Source: Iris pallida (Eukaryota > Streptophyta > Magnoliopsida > Asparagales > Iridaceae). From it: DNA of 64,000 bases. Under the pieces are notes generated by a model. The model ran no database searches, was not told where the DNA came from, and saw only the letters and a program-made list of their open reading frames with translations. This document shows positions 1-10,244 of this stretch, piece by piece (within the stretch, counting starts at the first letter, position 1; each line of letters begins with the position of its first letter). Location of the stretch: assembly GCA_029216955.1 (NCBI GenBank), contig JANAVB010006998.1:3336192-3400191 (forward strand), in the 5' to 3' direction. The position numbers and the translations under genes are program-made.

Positions 1-2747
1 GACATAGGAAAAAAATGGTAGTACAATTTCATACTATGTTGTAGATGATAAAGGAACAACCAAACATCTAGAAATGAAATAGCATCTTAACTCCATAGTC
101 TACATCTAGAAATGAAATATCATCTTACCTCCATAGTCTTCTTTTCAGCATTAACAAGTCTTGTTTTCAGCATTAACACAAGAATCTGGAAGCACAAATA
201 GGAAATCAAGTCATGCAACATAATCGGGAATCAATCAGCAAACAGTGCTATGCATCTAGTGATGCTCCTGCTGCATCAATTCAAATTTCTGGCCATGGTT
301 AGGGGATGCAAATATTTCAAATAATAAATAATGGGTACACAGTCATAACAACAACATGAAGAAATTTGCAAAGAGACACCCTAAGCAACTCGTGGGGGTG
401 GGGTAAATAGCATAATAGTAACATTAAAAGAATAAAACTCAACCCACCAGAAATGTCAGTATAGCAGTCACCTTTGTTGTGTTGATTTTCCAAGTTTTAA
501 TATAAATTTAAAATAAACAAACTTCTCTCATGAAACATTCATCATAAAATAGAAATAAAAAAACATACCATGACATAGATTTGGACTTTGGAGAAACTAG
601 GATCTTTAGGTGATATTTTCTGGCATAGACATATAAGAAAACCATAAATGTAAATTAAAAATAATCTGATTCTAATTATGCAAATACCATTAGAACAAAA
701 CACCTAGCACTTCTATCCTCAGGGGTATTCAATCTGAGTTGAGTTAATTGTCAACGTTAACTTAATAGTACAAGTGAGTACAAATCTATTGTAAGTTCAA
801 TAAGTTAGATATAAATTCATAGCATAATATTTTCAGTAGATTTAGTTTGACCATATAAACAACACTTAGTAATGGCTTATCTGGACTACAACTTCAACTT
901 TTTTAGAACATGAGGAAAGACATAATGATAGGGAAACTATAATCAAGTGTAACAAGATGTATAACTTATTCACAAGTTAATTGGAGTAAACTTGTACTAA
1001 AAACTTACGGCAATTTGTGGCTTCAACAAACGTAGTTGGAAACTTATGGCCGTTTATGGCTTGAACATGCTGAGTTGGAAACTTACGGCAGTTTGTGGCT
1101 TGAACAGACTGATTTGGAAACTTAACAGCAGTCTATGGCTCAACCAGACTACTCAAAGTATTATCAACTAACAATAACAAAAGGGCGCAGGTTATCCCTT
1201 GACCATATATCCACATACCCTAACTTACAACCCAAATAGAAAAAAATTGCAGAACCTAACAAATAAGGTCTTTTTTTTTTTTTTACCTTAATAGCTTTCA
1301 AAATCTTGTTAAATTCCAATTTGTCCTCGTTCTTGGCAGTAGTTAAGCATAAAATTGATGCAGTCTAATTATGCACAATCTATATAATAATAATGCCACA
1401 AGAAAAGGATTAATAGAGACTTAATTTGATTTTCTTCCTAATGATTCAGTAAAGAAAAGTATTAATAGAGATTCAATTTGACTTATTATCATCATGAGCA
1501 ATAACCACCAGCTGTGCCTTGTTCTAGAAAGCACAAAGACAACATATACAGAGTAAGGAAAATAAACACAAATGATTTTTAGTCACATTGAGATTATATT
1601 GAGTTCTGTAAAAAATTAGTTTAGGATAATTGAAGACTGAAAACATGGTGCATAAAGGAAAACTATTGTTTCTTAAAAACAACATGAAAATGTACATATA
1701 AACATCATGAAGTATTATCTATTGTGTATCCCAGTATAAACTTCATTGTAATCAAAGAAGTATCCATGCTCTTGAATATGATTATCATTTCTTATAAAAC
1801 ACCTAAAAGGTAAGTTGGTAGTTTGGAAGGGCAACCACAAATTGGATGTCCGCACATGTAGGAAATATTGAATGATTCATACAGTGGTCCATGAAAATTT
1901 AGAAGGCAATTGTTTTAAGTCTACTTGATTCATATCATTTACAGGTACTCAAACCACCTAAACTTTTCTCTATATGAGACTTGATTTCATAAATTACAAC
2001 AAATGGTCCTGACAGCCAACATGTAAGCAATTTACAACATAGGCTTGAATCAAGGGTCGATTTTTATGTCCATACTTAGAATAAGGTTCCATAGAGTAAA
2101 AATAAGGTCTATATTATATGTATGTGCCAAAAAATATCGTATTAATTAAGGAGACAACGGAAAACACTACTTCCAAGGTACGAGAAAAGATAACATTAAT
2201 AGTGCAGTCAGATTATGTACACCGTACCTAAACAAATACTACATACAAGAAGGGATGGGGGAACATTTAAACTTAATCAAAGCACCAAGGGGTTAAGATA
2301 TTAGAATATATCATTAGCATGAAAGTGACATTAAACATGACATTTTCATTATATCAAGGCACTATGGTCATCTTGAATGCATTATGCATCATTTTTTTGT
2401 TGGATACAAATTGCCTTGTCTTGTCTCTACGGATAATAATGTGTGATCACTATGTACTCCAACAACAAAGCATTAAGATATTTAGTAAGGAAATTATAAA
2501 AGATGTCTGCATGTGAATGCAACTAGAACTACATAATATGAAGTGTACATTGGCCGATTTACCTAATTCAATTGAACAATACAACACTTGGGAAGAGTAG
2601 AGACCTGAAGTTGGACATTTAGTACATGATAGAGTATCGTCAAAGAATGTCAAATATTGAAATTTGTCACTCGCCGTTATGGCTCGCATGCTATCCGATC
2701 TGCAAACAAAAGCAAATTTAGACGTTTGCGACCATAAGGAATTGAAT

Positions 2748-2750
<3 letters not shown>
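1..2750. other. AT-rich intergenic DNA, no gene recognised
   Basis: Both strands show only short open frames with no recognisable domain, and there is no exon-like run of coding bias. The stretch is A/T-rich throughout. The only structure I could support is the 39-bp minisatellite at 995-1151 and a T-run near 1271. A short exon of a host gene cannot be excluded by reading alone. Confidence 0.6.
995..1151. repeat. 39-bp minisatellite, four units
   Basis: Four imperfect units start near 995, 1034, 1073 and 1112, each built on ttggaaacttacggcagt followed by a tgtggcttgaacagact-type tail. The period is constant at 39 bp, a multiple of three, but the region has no useful open frame. Units 2 and 3 are the most alike; unit 4 carries a small change in the middle. 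Confidence 0.85.

Positions 2751-2803
<53 letters not shown>
2751..2803. repeat. (TA)n microsatellite
   Basis: Uninterrupted TA dinucleotide run of about 53 bp. It lies just upstream of the 66-bp motif at 2845, and a second TA run follows that motif at 2921. Confidence 0.95.
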
Positions 2804-2805
<2 letters not shown>

Positions 2806-2844
2806 CATGGGACTGTGGGGGAAATAAAAGACCTTATCCCTGAC

Positions 2845-2917
2845 TCAAAGGATTGTGACAAGCATCCCGACGCAAGATCTCTATAGCTCGGCGTAAAAGG
2901 ACTAATTTTCAAAAAAA

Positions 2918-2919
<2 letters not shown>
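2845..2919 (+). repeat. 66-bp motif, copy A, with A-tail
   Basis: The 66 bp from 2845 to 2910 match 8707-8772 at 61 of 66 positions in the same orientation. Here the motif is followed directly by nine A residues (2911-2919) and then TA repeats, which looks like the 3' end of a plus-strand SINE- or LINE-type retroposon. The copy at 8707 has no A-tail. Alternative reading: both copies derive from a long duplication of the target of the LINE that lies between them. Confidence 0.6.
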
Positions 2920-2920
<1 letters not shown>

Positions 2921-2966
<46 letters not shown>

Positions 2967-2971
2967 ATATA
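2921..2971. repeat. (TA)n microsatellite abutting a LINE tail
   Basis: Imperfect TA run of about 50 bp. It is flanked on the left by the A-tail of the 66-bp motif and on the right by the T-run (minus-strand poly(A)) of the LINE. Confidence 0.9.
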
Positions 2972-3064
2972 TTTTTTTGGAATAAGGGTAAATTTATTCC
3001 TCGCACTAAGCGGTTAAGGTAATACAATACAACATCTCACTACTGCACATGTCCCCCAGAGAAC

Positions 3065-4129
3065 TCAGGGGGACATAACTGATACATCGAATTCCACGTT
3101 ATGCAGAATCCCTCTAGCGGGTGTAACCAGGCTCTCAAAGATACGCCTGTTCCGTTCACGCCAGATGTGCCAAACGGAAGCAGCAAGTCGCACCCAGGCT
3201 CGCCTCGTCCACCCCGTCTCTCCACCTCTGTGACCTCGGATCCAGCTGATGATGCTCCGAATGTCCCGAGCCATGCCAGCTCCCCTCCCCAACTGCCCAC
3301 ACTGCACAGCCCAAATATATCAAGAGAATGAGCACTCGAAGAATAAATGGCCCATAGACTCAGCCTCTCCCGCACACAACACACACATCGTGTCCGGGAT
3401 ATGAACCCCACACCTGATGAGTCTGTCACGGGTCAGGAGTCTCCCCAGCAGCAGTCTGTACGCACATAACTGCATCTTCCGGGCTATACCTTTAGCCCAA
3501 ATGAAGTCCCGATCCTCCATCAAGGCGTGCCGAACCCGAACCAGCTCGAAGCAGCTCCTGAAACTGAACGTACTCGCTCCACCTGGATAAGAAGTCCCTG
3601 TCCATATCCACATATCCCGAGGCTGGCTGGTGTCGATATCAATGCGGCGGATCGCCTCACCCAGCTGAGCCGTGAATGGGTAAGCCTCTGGCACCCAAAC
3701 TCCATCTCTGATGATCCGACTGCACCTGAGGCCCCTCGTAGCCTCTCTAGAAAACTGTGAACCCAGGATATCCAGTAAAGACCGACCCGCGACCCAGGGG
3801 TCCTGCCACAAGTCCGTCGAAGCCCCATCCCTCATAGACCGGCAAATAACAGACTGAAGCTTAGGTCTACACTTAAGAATAGTCTTAAATGTGACCGAGA
3901 AGTTGTTGTCATGCCTGCACGTCCAGAAGCTCCTCCCCTTAAGGTACCTGCTAGCCATCCACTCCGCCCATAAGGAGCCACCCTGGACGAACCTCCACGC
4001 CATCTTAATACCTGCAGCCTTCCTGATAGCCCGTAAAGGTCGGAGACCTACTCCTCCCTCCTCCATCGGCCGGCATAGCTGGTCCCAAGAGATAGCATGC
4101 ATCCCCCCCTCCAGAGGAAATCCGCACAT
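3065..4129 (-). pseudogene. LINE ORF2 C-terminal part (zf-RVT and tail), broken
   Basis: This is the downstream part of ORF2, in a different frame from 4048-6600. It opens near 4129 with a stretch that continues the RT C-terminal region (ISWDQLCRPMEEGGVGL) and reaches a zf-RVT-type domain, where IWAKGIARKMQLCAYRLLL is followed by a CVLC...HLFFEC zinc-binding pattern. A TGA at 3320-3322 interrupts it straight after FFECSFS. The same frame then continues through a WHIWRERNRRIFE motif, typical of plant L1 ORF2 tails, to a stop near 3065. The frame change from the main ORF2 lies at or close to a run of seven C at 4103-4109, which suggests a slippage-type indel. Confidence 0.82.
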
Positions 4130-6600
4130 AGCATCTCCACCTTCCTGATAGTGGCCGTCGGAATCTGAATAGACTGGGACCAGAACATAGTAATCCCCGA
4201 GATGACCGACCTAATCAGCTCAATCCGCCCGCCAAAAGAGAGTCCAGCTGCTTGCCAGCCCTCAACTCTCTTTTGTGTGAACTCCACCAAACTGTGGCAA
4301 TCATGCTCCCTAGCATAGTTCACCGACAGCGGGACCCCCAGATATTTCACAGGGAGCTCCCCTATCTCCACACCCAGCGCAAACGCCCTTTCCTCCTTCA
4401 GGGAGCACCTGGAGCTGAAGTAGACCCGACTCTTCTCTCTATTCAGCTGCAGTCCAGAGAGCCGCCCGAACTCCTCCATGACCTCAGAAAGCGCCCTCAT
4501 TCCCTGCATCGACGGACGGAGAAGAACCAGGAGATCATCAGCATAGATCAAGTGTGAAACCACCGGTTGCACAAGCTTGAATAGCGGGGAAATCTTCTTT
4601 TCAAGCACCGCCACATCCAACAAACAAGTGAAATACTCCATCACCAGAGTGAACAGGTACGGAGACAGAGGGTCCCCTTGTCTGAGCCCCCTGGTGCTGC
4701 CGAAGAACCCATAGGGTGTACCATGAATAAGGACTGAGAACGTCGGCGTGCAGATACACTCCTTCACCATAGCAACCCACCTCATATCAAAGCCCATGGA
4801 CTGCATGAGCTGGCATAGGAACTCCCTGTTGACCGTGTCGTAGGCTTTCCTAAGATCCAGCTTCACGCAGGCCTTCATCCCTCCTGGTTTGCAGAACTCC
4901 CTAACCATCTCATGGGCAAGCAAACTATGCTCCGCAATCGATCGGCCTTTAATAAAGGCCGCCTGGTTCGGGGAAACCAGACCCTGCATAATCCCCTCCA
5001 TCCTCCGACACATAAGATGTGTAATTATCTTGTACAGATAATTACAGCAAGCAATGGGCCGAAAGTCGGCCAGAGATGTCGCCCCCTCCTTCTTCGGCAC
5101 CAGCGTCAGGAAGGTATGATTCAACTCCTTCAGAAGCTTCCCCTCAGTGAAGAACTCCTGTACTACCTCCAGGACCGGACCCTTCAGAACCTCCCAGTGA
5201 TGCCGAAAGAAGCCACTAGAGAATCCGTCAGGCCCCGGTGCCTTATTGGGGTCAGCTCGCATCACAATCTCCTCCACCTCCTCCATACGGACCGGCTCCA
5301 GAAGTCGACTATTGCCCTGATGCGTCACCAATCTCTTAGGGACAAGAGGAGAGAATACACAGGGGTAGTCTGCCTGCTGATATAAGTCGGTGTAGAATCT
5401 GACAGCCTCTCTCTGAATCTCAGCGGGGTCTCCAATAAGTCTGCCCTCTCCGTCCAACAGCCTAGGAATGCCATTCCGGTGTTGGCGGGACCGGATAACA
5501 TCATAAAAGAACTTCGTGCACCGATCTCCATCCTTGAGCCAGGAACATTTCGCCCTCTGAGCCGCAGCGATCTCCTCCTGAAGCCTAAGAGTGTTGACCT
5601 CTGCCACAAGGACTTTCTCCCTAGCCGCCAGCTCCCCGCTCAGAATATCCGACGCCAGCCTCCCCTGGACCTCCCGAAGATCAGCCTCCTTGTCCGCAAG
5701 GGAAGACCGCGGCATCTGCTTCACCCAGGCACGAAAACCTCTCTTCACCTGCTTCAACTTATGAACCATCCTGAACTGAGCAGTGCCCGCCCGAGTATTT
5801 TGCAGCCCTCTAGTAACCACCTCATCATAACCCACAGAGAGAAACCACCCATTGTTGTACCGGAAAGGCCTAGCCTTCCACGTGGGCCTCTCAACTAGAC
5901 CAACTCGAATAGGCGAGTGATCGCTCGTCCCAGCATCCAGACCTCCCGCTACACTAGTCGGAAAGAGACGGAACCACTCGCTATTTCCCAGAGCCCTGTC
6001 CAGCTGGCACGCAATCCTGTTCTGGCTCTGGACCGCCTTGTTGTGCCAGGTCCAAGTATGCCCTGCTCTCTCCAGACCCCTCAACCCCGTCTGAAGAAGA
6101 CACCGCTGGAAATCATAAAGAATCGGATCCGGAACCGGTCTGCCTCCCACCTTCTCATGCCTGTGCAACAAGGCATTGAAGTCTCCCATAAGGAGTAAAG
6201 GAAGGTGAAGAAGATCCGCCATCCTGTTCAGACTACTAATATCCTCCCAGAGGGTCTCCCGTCTCCTCCTGTCGTTGTGCCCGTACACAGCGCCCAGAAT
6301 GAACGAGAAACCCCCCTTATTAACAAAAGACACGCCAATGAGCTGCTGGGTCTTCAAAATAGTGGACCCCTCCCAACTGTCCCTATTCCACCTAACCCAG
6401 ATCCGAGCCATATCACATAGATCGAGGTTATGGAAATGGTCCCAACTGGCAGACGTCCTGCGATTCAGCACAACCTCCCCCCGAATCTTGGACTCCAACA
6501 ACACCGCAATGTCACACTTCTCCCTCCTCAGCACACTAGTGAACTCCCTCCAACGCCCGATAGAGCACCCGCCTCTAATGTTCCAGGCCAGGACCGACAT
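4048..6600 (-). CDS. LINE ORF2: endonuclease and reverse transcriptase
   Basis: The 850-residue frame begins MSVLAWNIRGG, the usual start of plant L1 ORF2, and gives the activities used in target-primed reverse transcription. Residues 1-235 form an AP-endonuclease-like (exonuclease/endonuclease/phosphatase) domain with N7, E36, D140/N142 in GDFNA and D227/H228 in SDHSP, so the metal-binding and catalytic set looks complete. The RT domain runs from about residue 452 (NKAPGPDGF) through GLRQGDPLSPYLF to the catalytic YADD at 686-689 and the GVPLS thumb region. The last roughly 18 residues are out-of-frame sequence after the indel near 4103-4109; the true C-terminus lies in the adjacent frame (3065-4129). 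Residues 290-355 are charged and may be coiled. Confidence 0.92.
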   Translation of the reverse strand: MSVLAWNIRGGCSIGRWREFTSVLRREKCDIAVLLESKIRGEVVLNRRTSASWDHFHNLDLCDMARIWVRWNRDSWEGSTILKTQQLIGVSFVNKGGFSFILGAVYGHNDRRRRETLWEDISSLNRMADLLHLPLLLMGDFNALLHRHEKVGGRPVPDPILYDFQRCLLQTGLRGLERAGHTWTWHNKAVQSQNRIACQLDRALGNSEWFRLFPTSVAGGLDAGTSDHSPIRVGLVERPTWKARPFRYNNGWFLSVGYDEVVTRGLQNTRAGTAQFRMVHKLKQVKRGFRAWVKQMPRSSLADKEADLREVQGRLASDILSGELAAREKVLVAEVNTLRLQEEIAAAQRAKCSWLKDGDRCTKFFYDVIRSRQHRNGIPRLLDGEGRLIGDPAEIQREAVRFYTDLYQQADYPCVFSPLVPKRLVTHQGNSRLLEPVRMEEVEEIVMRADPNKAPGPDGFSSGFFRHHWEVLKGPVLEVVQEFFTEGKLLKELNHTFLTLVPKKEGATSLADFRPIACCNYLYKIITHLMCRRMEGIMQGLVSPNQAAFIKGRSIAEHSLLAHEMVREFCKPGGMKACVKLDLRKAYDTVNREFLCQLMQSMGFDMRWVAMVKECICTPTFSVLIHGTPYGFFGSTRGLRQGDPLSPYLFTLVMEYFTCLLDVAVLEKKISPLFKLVQPVVSHLIYADDLLVLLRPSMQGMRALSEVMEEFGRLSGLQLNREKSRVYFSSRCSLKEERAFALGVEIGELPVKYLGVPLSVNYAREHDCHSLVEFTQKRVEGWQAAGLSFGGRIELIRSVISGITMFWSQSIQIPTATIRKVEMLCADFLWRGGCMLSLGTSYAGRWRREE

Positions 6601-6622
6601 TAAGACTTAATGTTAGTACCCC

Positions 6623-8287
6623 CTAACCCAACATCAGGCAGAACACCCGAGGGAGGTGCCCCGCCCTTCTCACTAATATCTCCTCCGGCCGGGGAGCGAC
6701 CCCCGAGATGAGTGACCCATCTGTCCCGGTCACCTCCACCTCCAGCGCTCCAGGCTGCTCCACGTCATCCATGAACTCCCCATCAGGGGGGACAGAGGCC
6801 GACCCCCCCATCGAAGAGGGAGCAATGTGCTCCTGGAGCTGACCATACGTCAGGGCCCACACCGGGTTATTCCCCGTATCGGTGTTCGAACCCCTCAACT
6901 GTGGAATGTCCTCCAGCGTCGCTGTCGCTTGCCGCTTCCTACTGTAGACCTGGGTCTCCTGGGAGGCTGGCACATTCTGACTCCTCCCTAGAGCACTCAA
7001 GCTCCGTGTCACCATCTTCCTCTGTCCATCGAAAGGAACCATCACACCCTGCATCCTCTCCTGTACCGCCAACCCATCCTCCACCCCCATCACGATATCC
7101 TCTACCTGCTCTTCTTCCTCCACTCCATCAACCGAGTCCAGCACTGGCTCCCGTGACACCTCCTCACGCTGATCCGCCTGCCCTTTTGACTCCCGGCTTC
7201 GGGTACACCCATTTGGATTATGACCAAAACACTCACAGCGAGTACACATGGGAGGAACCCACTCATACTCAACCGACTGTCTCAGAACCGCTCCTCCCAC
7301 CTCGAACTCCACCTCCCTTGGGAGCTCCAGCCCAGCGGTAATCTCAACGAAAACCCTGGCGTACATAAGCCGCGAGCAGAACGCAGTCGCCTCGTCCGTC
7401 TTAATTGGCTTCCCGATCAGACTAGCAAGGCGCATCAGAAGGGGGACGCTCCAGTATCTCACCGGGAACTCAGGGAATCTAATCCAAACCGGAATGGTAT
7501 TAAGAACCTCCTTCTCACACCGGAGGTCTGGAGTCCACTCCCTCAAGATAATCAGTCTCCCGTCAAACGACCAAGGCCCCCCCTGGACGATCCTGATCAT
7601 ATCCTCCTGAAGCCCAAACTTCACCAGATAGAATCCATTTTCTCTGGAGAAGATCTCCATACTCCCCTTCGGCCTCCATACCCTCTCAGCATATCCCCGT
7701 ATCTGCCCATAGAAGGGCTTACTCCCCAGCACATATACGACTAACGTATACTGCCAAAATTTAGTGACCTCAGCGACCTCCTCCTCCGGAAAGACAGCCC
7801 TGTAGCCCCCCTCCACCATCTTGGGCGGCACGTACTCCATGGAAGTCGCAGTCTTCGTCACCACAGGGGAGCACACATCCCTCCAAGATCTGGGCCGAAT
7901 ATCTGCCTGTGTAGCCCTGGTAGGGTCCCCCACCGCTTCCCCTCCCTGTCTCGGCTTCTCCACCTCAACCCCCTTTCCTTTTTCAGCCACCGTCGCCCTA
8001 GGTCTCCATGCGTTACCCCCTCTGCCCGTCCCACCCGCAATCCTACGTGGGGCACTACTCCCACCCATCGTCCTGACGGCCTGACTCCCAGGGTTTCCAG
8101 CCCCCAAGGCTTGAGAATGAAAACCCCCACGTCCGCCACCCCGTCTCCTGGAGACCGTCGTCCACCCCTCCTCTCCTCCACCACCCTTTCCCGGGTCAGC
8201 CCCGAAAGTGAACAGCACGCCAGTCGAGGACCTCCCGGACACCGTACCCGACCCTCCTGCCGACCCCGAACCGGGCCCTCCTGCCAA
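6623..8287 (-). CDS. LINE ORF1: RNA-binding protein (DUF4283, zf-CCHC_4)
   Basis: The 554-residue frame lies 22 nt upstream of ORF2 on the same strand. The N-terminal 150 residues are Gly/Arg-rich (GWTTVSRRRGGGRGG) and probably disordered. Residues about 160-310 match the plant LINE ORF1 DUF4283 pattern (GSMEIFSRENGFYLVKF, VWIRFPEFPVRYW). A CX2CX4HX4C zinc knuckle follows at C348, C351, H356 and C361. The C-terminal 190 residues are acidic and low in complexity. In plant L1 elements this protein is thought to package the element RNA with ORF2 protein. I saw no lesion in the frame. The first ATG lies in the GC-rich leader; an ATG further in cannot be ruled out as the start. Confidence 0.88.
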   Translation of the reverse strand: MAGGPGSGSAGGSGTVSGRSSTGVLFTFGADPGKGGGGEEGWTTVSRRRGGGRGGFHSQALGAGNPGSQAVRTMGGSSAPRRIAGGTGRGGNAWRPRATVAEKGKGVEVEKPRQGGEAVGDPTRATQADIRPRSWRDVCSPVVTKTATSMEYVPPKMVEGGYRAVFPEEEVAEVTKFWQYTLVVYVLGSKPFYGQIRGYAERVWRPKGSMEIFSRENGFYLVKFGLQEDMIRIVQGGPWSFDGRLIILREWTPDLRCEKEVLNTIPVWIRFPEFPVRYWSVPLLMRLASLIGKPIKTDEATAFCSRLMYARVFVEITAGLELPREVEFEVGGAVLRQSVEYEWVPPMCTRCECFGHNPNGCTRSRESKGQADQREEVSREPVLDSVDGVEEEEQVEDIVMGVEDGLAVQERMQGVMVPFDGQRKMVTRSLSALGRSQNVPASQETQVYSRKRQATATLEDIPQLRGSNTDTGNNPVWALTYGQLQEHIAPSSMGGSASVPPDGEFMDDVEQPGALEVEVTGTDGSLISGVAPRPEEILVRRAGHLPRVFCLMLG

Positions 8288-8500
8288 CCCCCCCCCCCCT
8301 CCGCCCCCACCTGGGGGGGACCCATCCCCCGCAGCCGCCGTCCCCCCCCCCCGCCTGGGGGGGAACCTTCCCGCGTGGCGCCTGGCGCTCCCAGCGCTGC
8401 CGACCCCCCCCCGCCTGGGGGGGCACCTTCCCGCGCGGCGCCCGCCGCTCCCAGCGCTGCCGACCCCCCCCCGCCTGGGGGGGACCCACCCCGAGCACTC
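8283..8500 (-). repeat. 60-bp GC-rich tandem units in the LINE 5' leader
   Basis: Near-identical units begin near 8341, 8401 and 8461 with a strict 60-bp period, and a diverged one sits at 8283. Each pairs a C-run with a G-run (ccccccgcctgggggg), and the two complete units (8341, 8401) end cccagcgctgcc. The layout resembles the promoter monomers of mammalian L1 5' UTRs. Frames through the array give low-complexity Gly/Pro-rich products with no sign of selection. Confidence 0.85.
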
Positions 8501-8693
8501 CCAGCCCCCTCCGGGTCCCCCACGCCGCCGCCTAGGGTTTGGCTTCCCCCCTTATGGGTGCTCTTGCCACTTTTCTTCTTCCTCCCCCCCTCGCTAGCGG
8601 ATCCGGAGGCCGAGGGGGAGGCACGTTCGCGAGATACGCGGATGCCCTAGCGGCGCTCGAGATCACCTTTTCTCCAGAGCTCCAAGCCATGTT

Positions 8694-8783
8694 TTTTCAT
8701 CTGGATTCAAAGGATTATGGCAAGCGTCCCGACGCAAGCTCTCTATAGCTCGGCGTAAAGGGACTAATTTTCATCTGGATTCA
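8694..8783 (+). repeat. 66-bp motif, copy B, framed by a 16-bp direct repeat
   Basis: The 66-bp motif (8707-8772; 61/66 identical to 2845-2910) is bounded by two perfect copies of ttttcatctggattca at 8694-8709 and 8768-8783. The 58 bp between them look like either a small insertion with a 16-bp target-site duplication or one extra unit of a 74-bp tandem repeat. It sits at the outer 5' edge of the LINE. Confidence 0.75.
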
Positions 8784-9515
8784 TAACAAAAAGAATATTG
8801 TCTTTATACAACCAAAATCTATTGATTCAACATGAAAACAATATTAACTAGATTCATTTTTATTTAATCCTCAAATATAAGACCCAAAAATAGAATAAAA
8901 ATTAGAAACTTTTAGTCATTACATAAAAAACATCATCAATATTTAAACAAGGAACAAATGTATTAAGAATCATACTCGCATCGAAGCATGAAAAGTGAAA
9001 TAAGATGTGAATGAAGCCTACATGTCAATATTAAAAGAACGGAAGTGGTAGAGAACTTGAAGACTTTCAACAATCAATGAATCAATATGAAGCCTACATG
9101 TCAGTACCAATCAAAAAAATAAGGACTTTTAACAATTAATGAATCTTCTTAAAGACCTAAATCCCAAAAGTACTCAATCTAGTGTCAAAAACAAACAAAA
9201 TTATTCAAAAATCTAAGGTTAGGTTTTCGGTTTGGACCTCCATGAGAGTGACGAGTAGCTGGCTTGTAGCGTCCAAGATGGGCTACTTCTATTCCCTGAG
9301 ACTCTCGACGATGATGGGTATAACCCTTTGAGGTGCTTGTTAGGGAGGGTCTGGTGGAGAAATCGAGGAAGTGGTAGAGGCACTCGATGCTGGCTATCGC
9401 TTCTGCGTGCCTTCGTCCACGCTATCTCCATTACTTCCTCTATTATTGGAGGAGGAAGGAAAATTAGGGTTGGGGTTTTAGGATCTGGCAATAGTCGGAG
9501 TAGATTGAGAAGATA
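8784..9515. other. AT-rich spacer, no gene recognised
   Basis: A-rich DNA with no supported gene. Two stretches near 9025 and 9085 share atgaagcctacatgtca, and caacaatcaatgaatca near 9068 recurs as acaattaatgaatc near 9131, so there is some local duplication. Frames at 9219-9500 are short and have no recognisable domain. Confidence 0.5.
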
Positions 9516-9604
9516 GAAAGAGAGGGAGAGGGAGAGAGAGAGAGAGAGAGAAGTGCGTGAGTTCTTCTACGGTCAGGATGTGAATGCAATATTTCAATTT
9601 AGAG

Positions 9605-9643
<39 letters not shown>

Positions 9644-9706
9644 AAAAGATGGAGAATGAAATAGAGGGAGAGGGAGAGGGAGAGGGAGAGGGAAAGGGAG
9701 AGGGAG
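9516..9706. repeat. GA-rich microsatellites
   Basis: Three purine runs on the plus strand: agggagagagag near 9520-9551, pure GA near 9606-9640 and a gagggagaggga hexamer array near 9662-9706. The 62-residue frame across them (RERERERE, EGEGEGEG) is a product of the repeats and not evidence of a gene. Confidence 0.95.
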
Positions 9707-9782
9707 CTAACGGTCGAATAGGGTTGGGAGTTTTGTATTGAATTGTTTTTTGATATTATTTTTGTAATTAAAAATCATAAAA

Positions 9783-10043
9783 AAAAGAAAATGTAGTTTT
9801 ACAACAGAACCATTTGTCGCCAAAGACACGGGACCATTCCGTGGCATGTTATTTTAACAATCAATGTAGGCAAAAGGTTAGGCTTTAGCGGGATTAATAT
9901 TTGGTTCTCGCTCCTGAAATTTTTGGTGGATTTTGCGACACAATAAAATCCATGCCGCCAATACATATAAAAATTAAGCTTTTGGAGACACAAAAGTTCT
10001 ATGTCACTAAAATATGTTGCTAAAAATGTATTTTCTTGTAGTG
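9783..10043. mobile_element. CACTA-like transposon terminus (one end only)
   Basis: The segment ends at 10043 with ttttcttgtagtg, the reverse complement of the CACTACAAGAAAA terminus common in plant CACTA (En/Spm) elements. Directly inside it are the usual short subterminal pieces: gtcactaaaatatgttgctaa, and gtcgccaaagacacg near 9818. I found no matching CACTA start upstream, so this is a truncated or old element, or one whose other end was lost. The inner boundary at 9783 is a guess. No transposase frame is present. Confidence 0.55.
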
Positions 10044-10244
10044 TTTCTGTAGTACTTCATATCTAGTTTTTCTTAGTAGTTTAGTAGAATTTGTGGATGT
10101 ATACTATGAATACCTGGACACCGACAGCTTATACATATTCGAGTTGGACTGGAGTCCGCTTGAATGCGTGGCTGGCCATTGTCACGTGGCATGGTTTTAT
10201 AATTTTTGGGACTGGGGCGTAACAGGTTGACAAAAGGAAAGCCT

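Larger units (their letters stand above)
2972..8693 (-). mobile_element. L1-type LINE, near full length
   Basis: A non-LTR retrotransposon read on the minus strand. The 3' end is marked by a T7 run at 2972-2978 (poly(A) on the coding strand). ORF1 (6623-8287) and ORF2 (about 3065-6600) lie in the usual order, separated by 22 nt. The 5' region (about 8288-8690) is very GC-rich and holds 60-bp tandem units. The 5' boundary is uncertain; I place it just inside the ttttcatctggattca repeat at 8694. No short target-site duplication was found because the 3' flank is TA microsatellite. ORF2 carries one frameshift and one nonsense codon, so this copy is probably not autonomous, although its ORF1 and its endonuclease and RT regions read cleanly. 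Confidence 0.88.

Noticed and set aside
7858..8523. 221-codon Gly/Pro-rich minus-strand frame overlapping LINE ORF1
   Set aside because: It is read through the GC-rich 60-bp units and ORF1 in another register and has no domain.
9553..9741. 62-codon frame rich in RE and EG repeats
   Set aside because: Produced by GA microsatellites; no start context or homologous domain.
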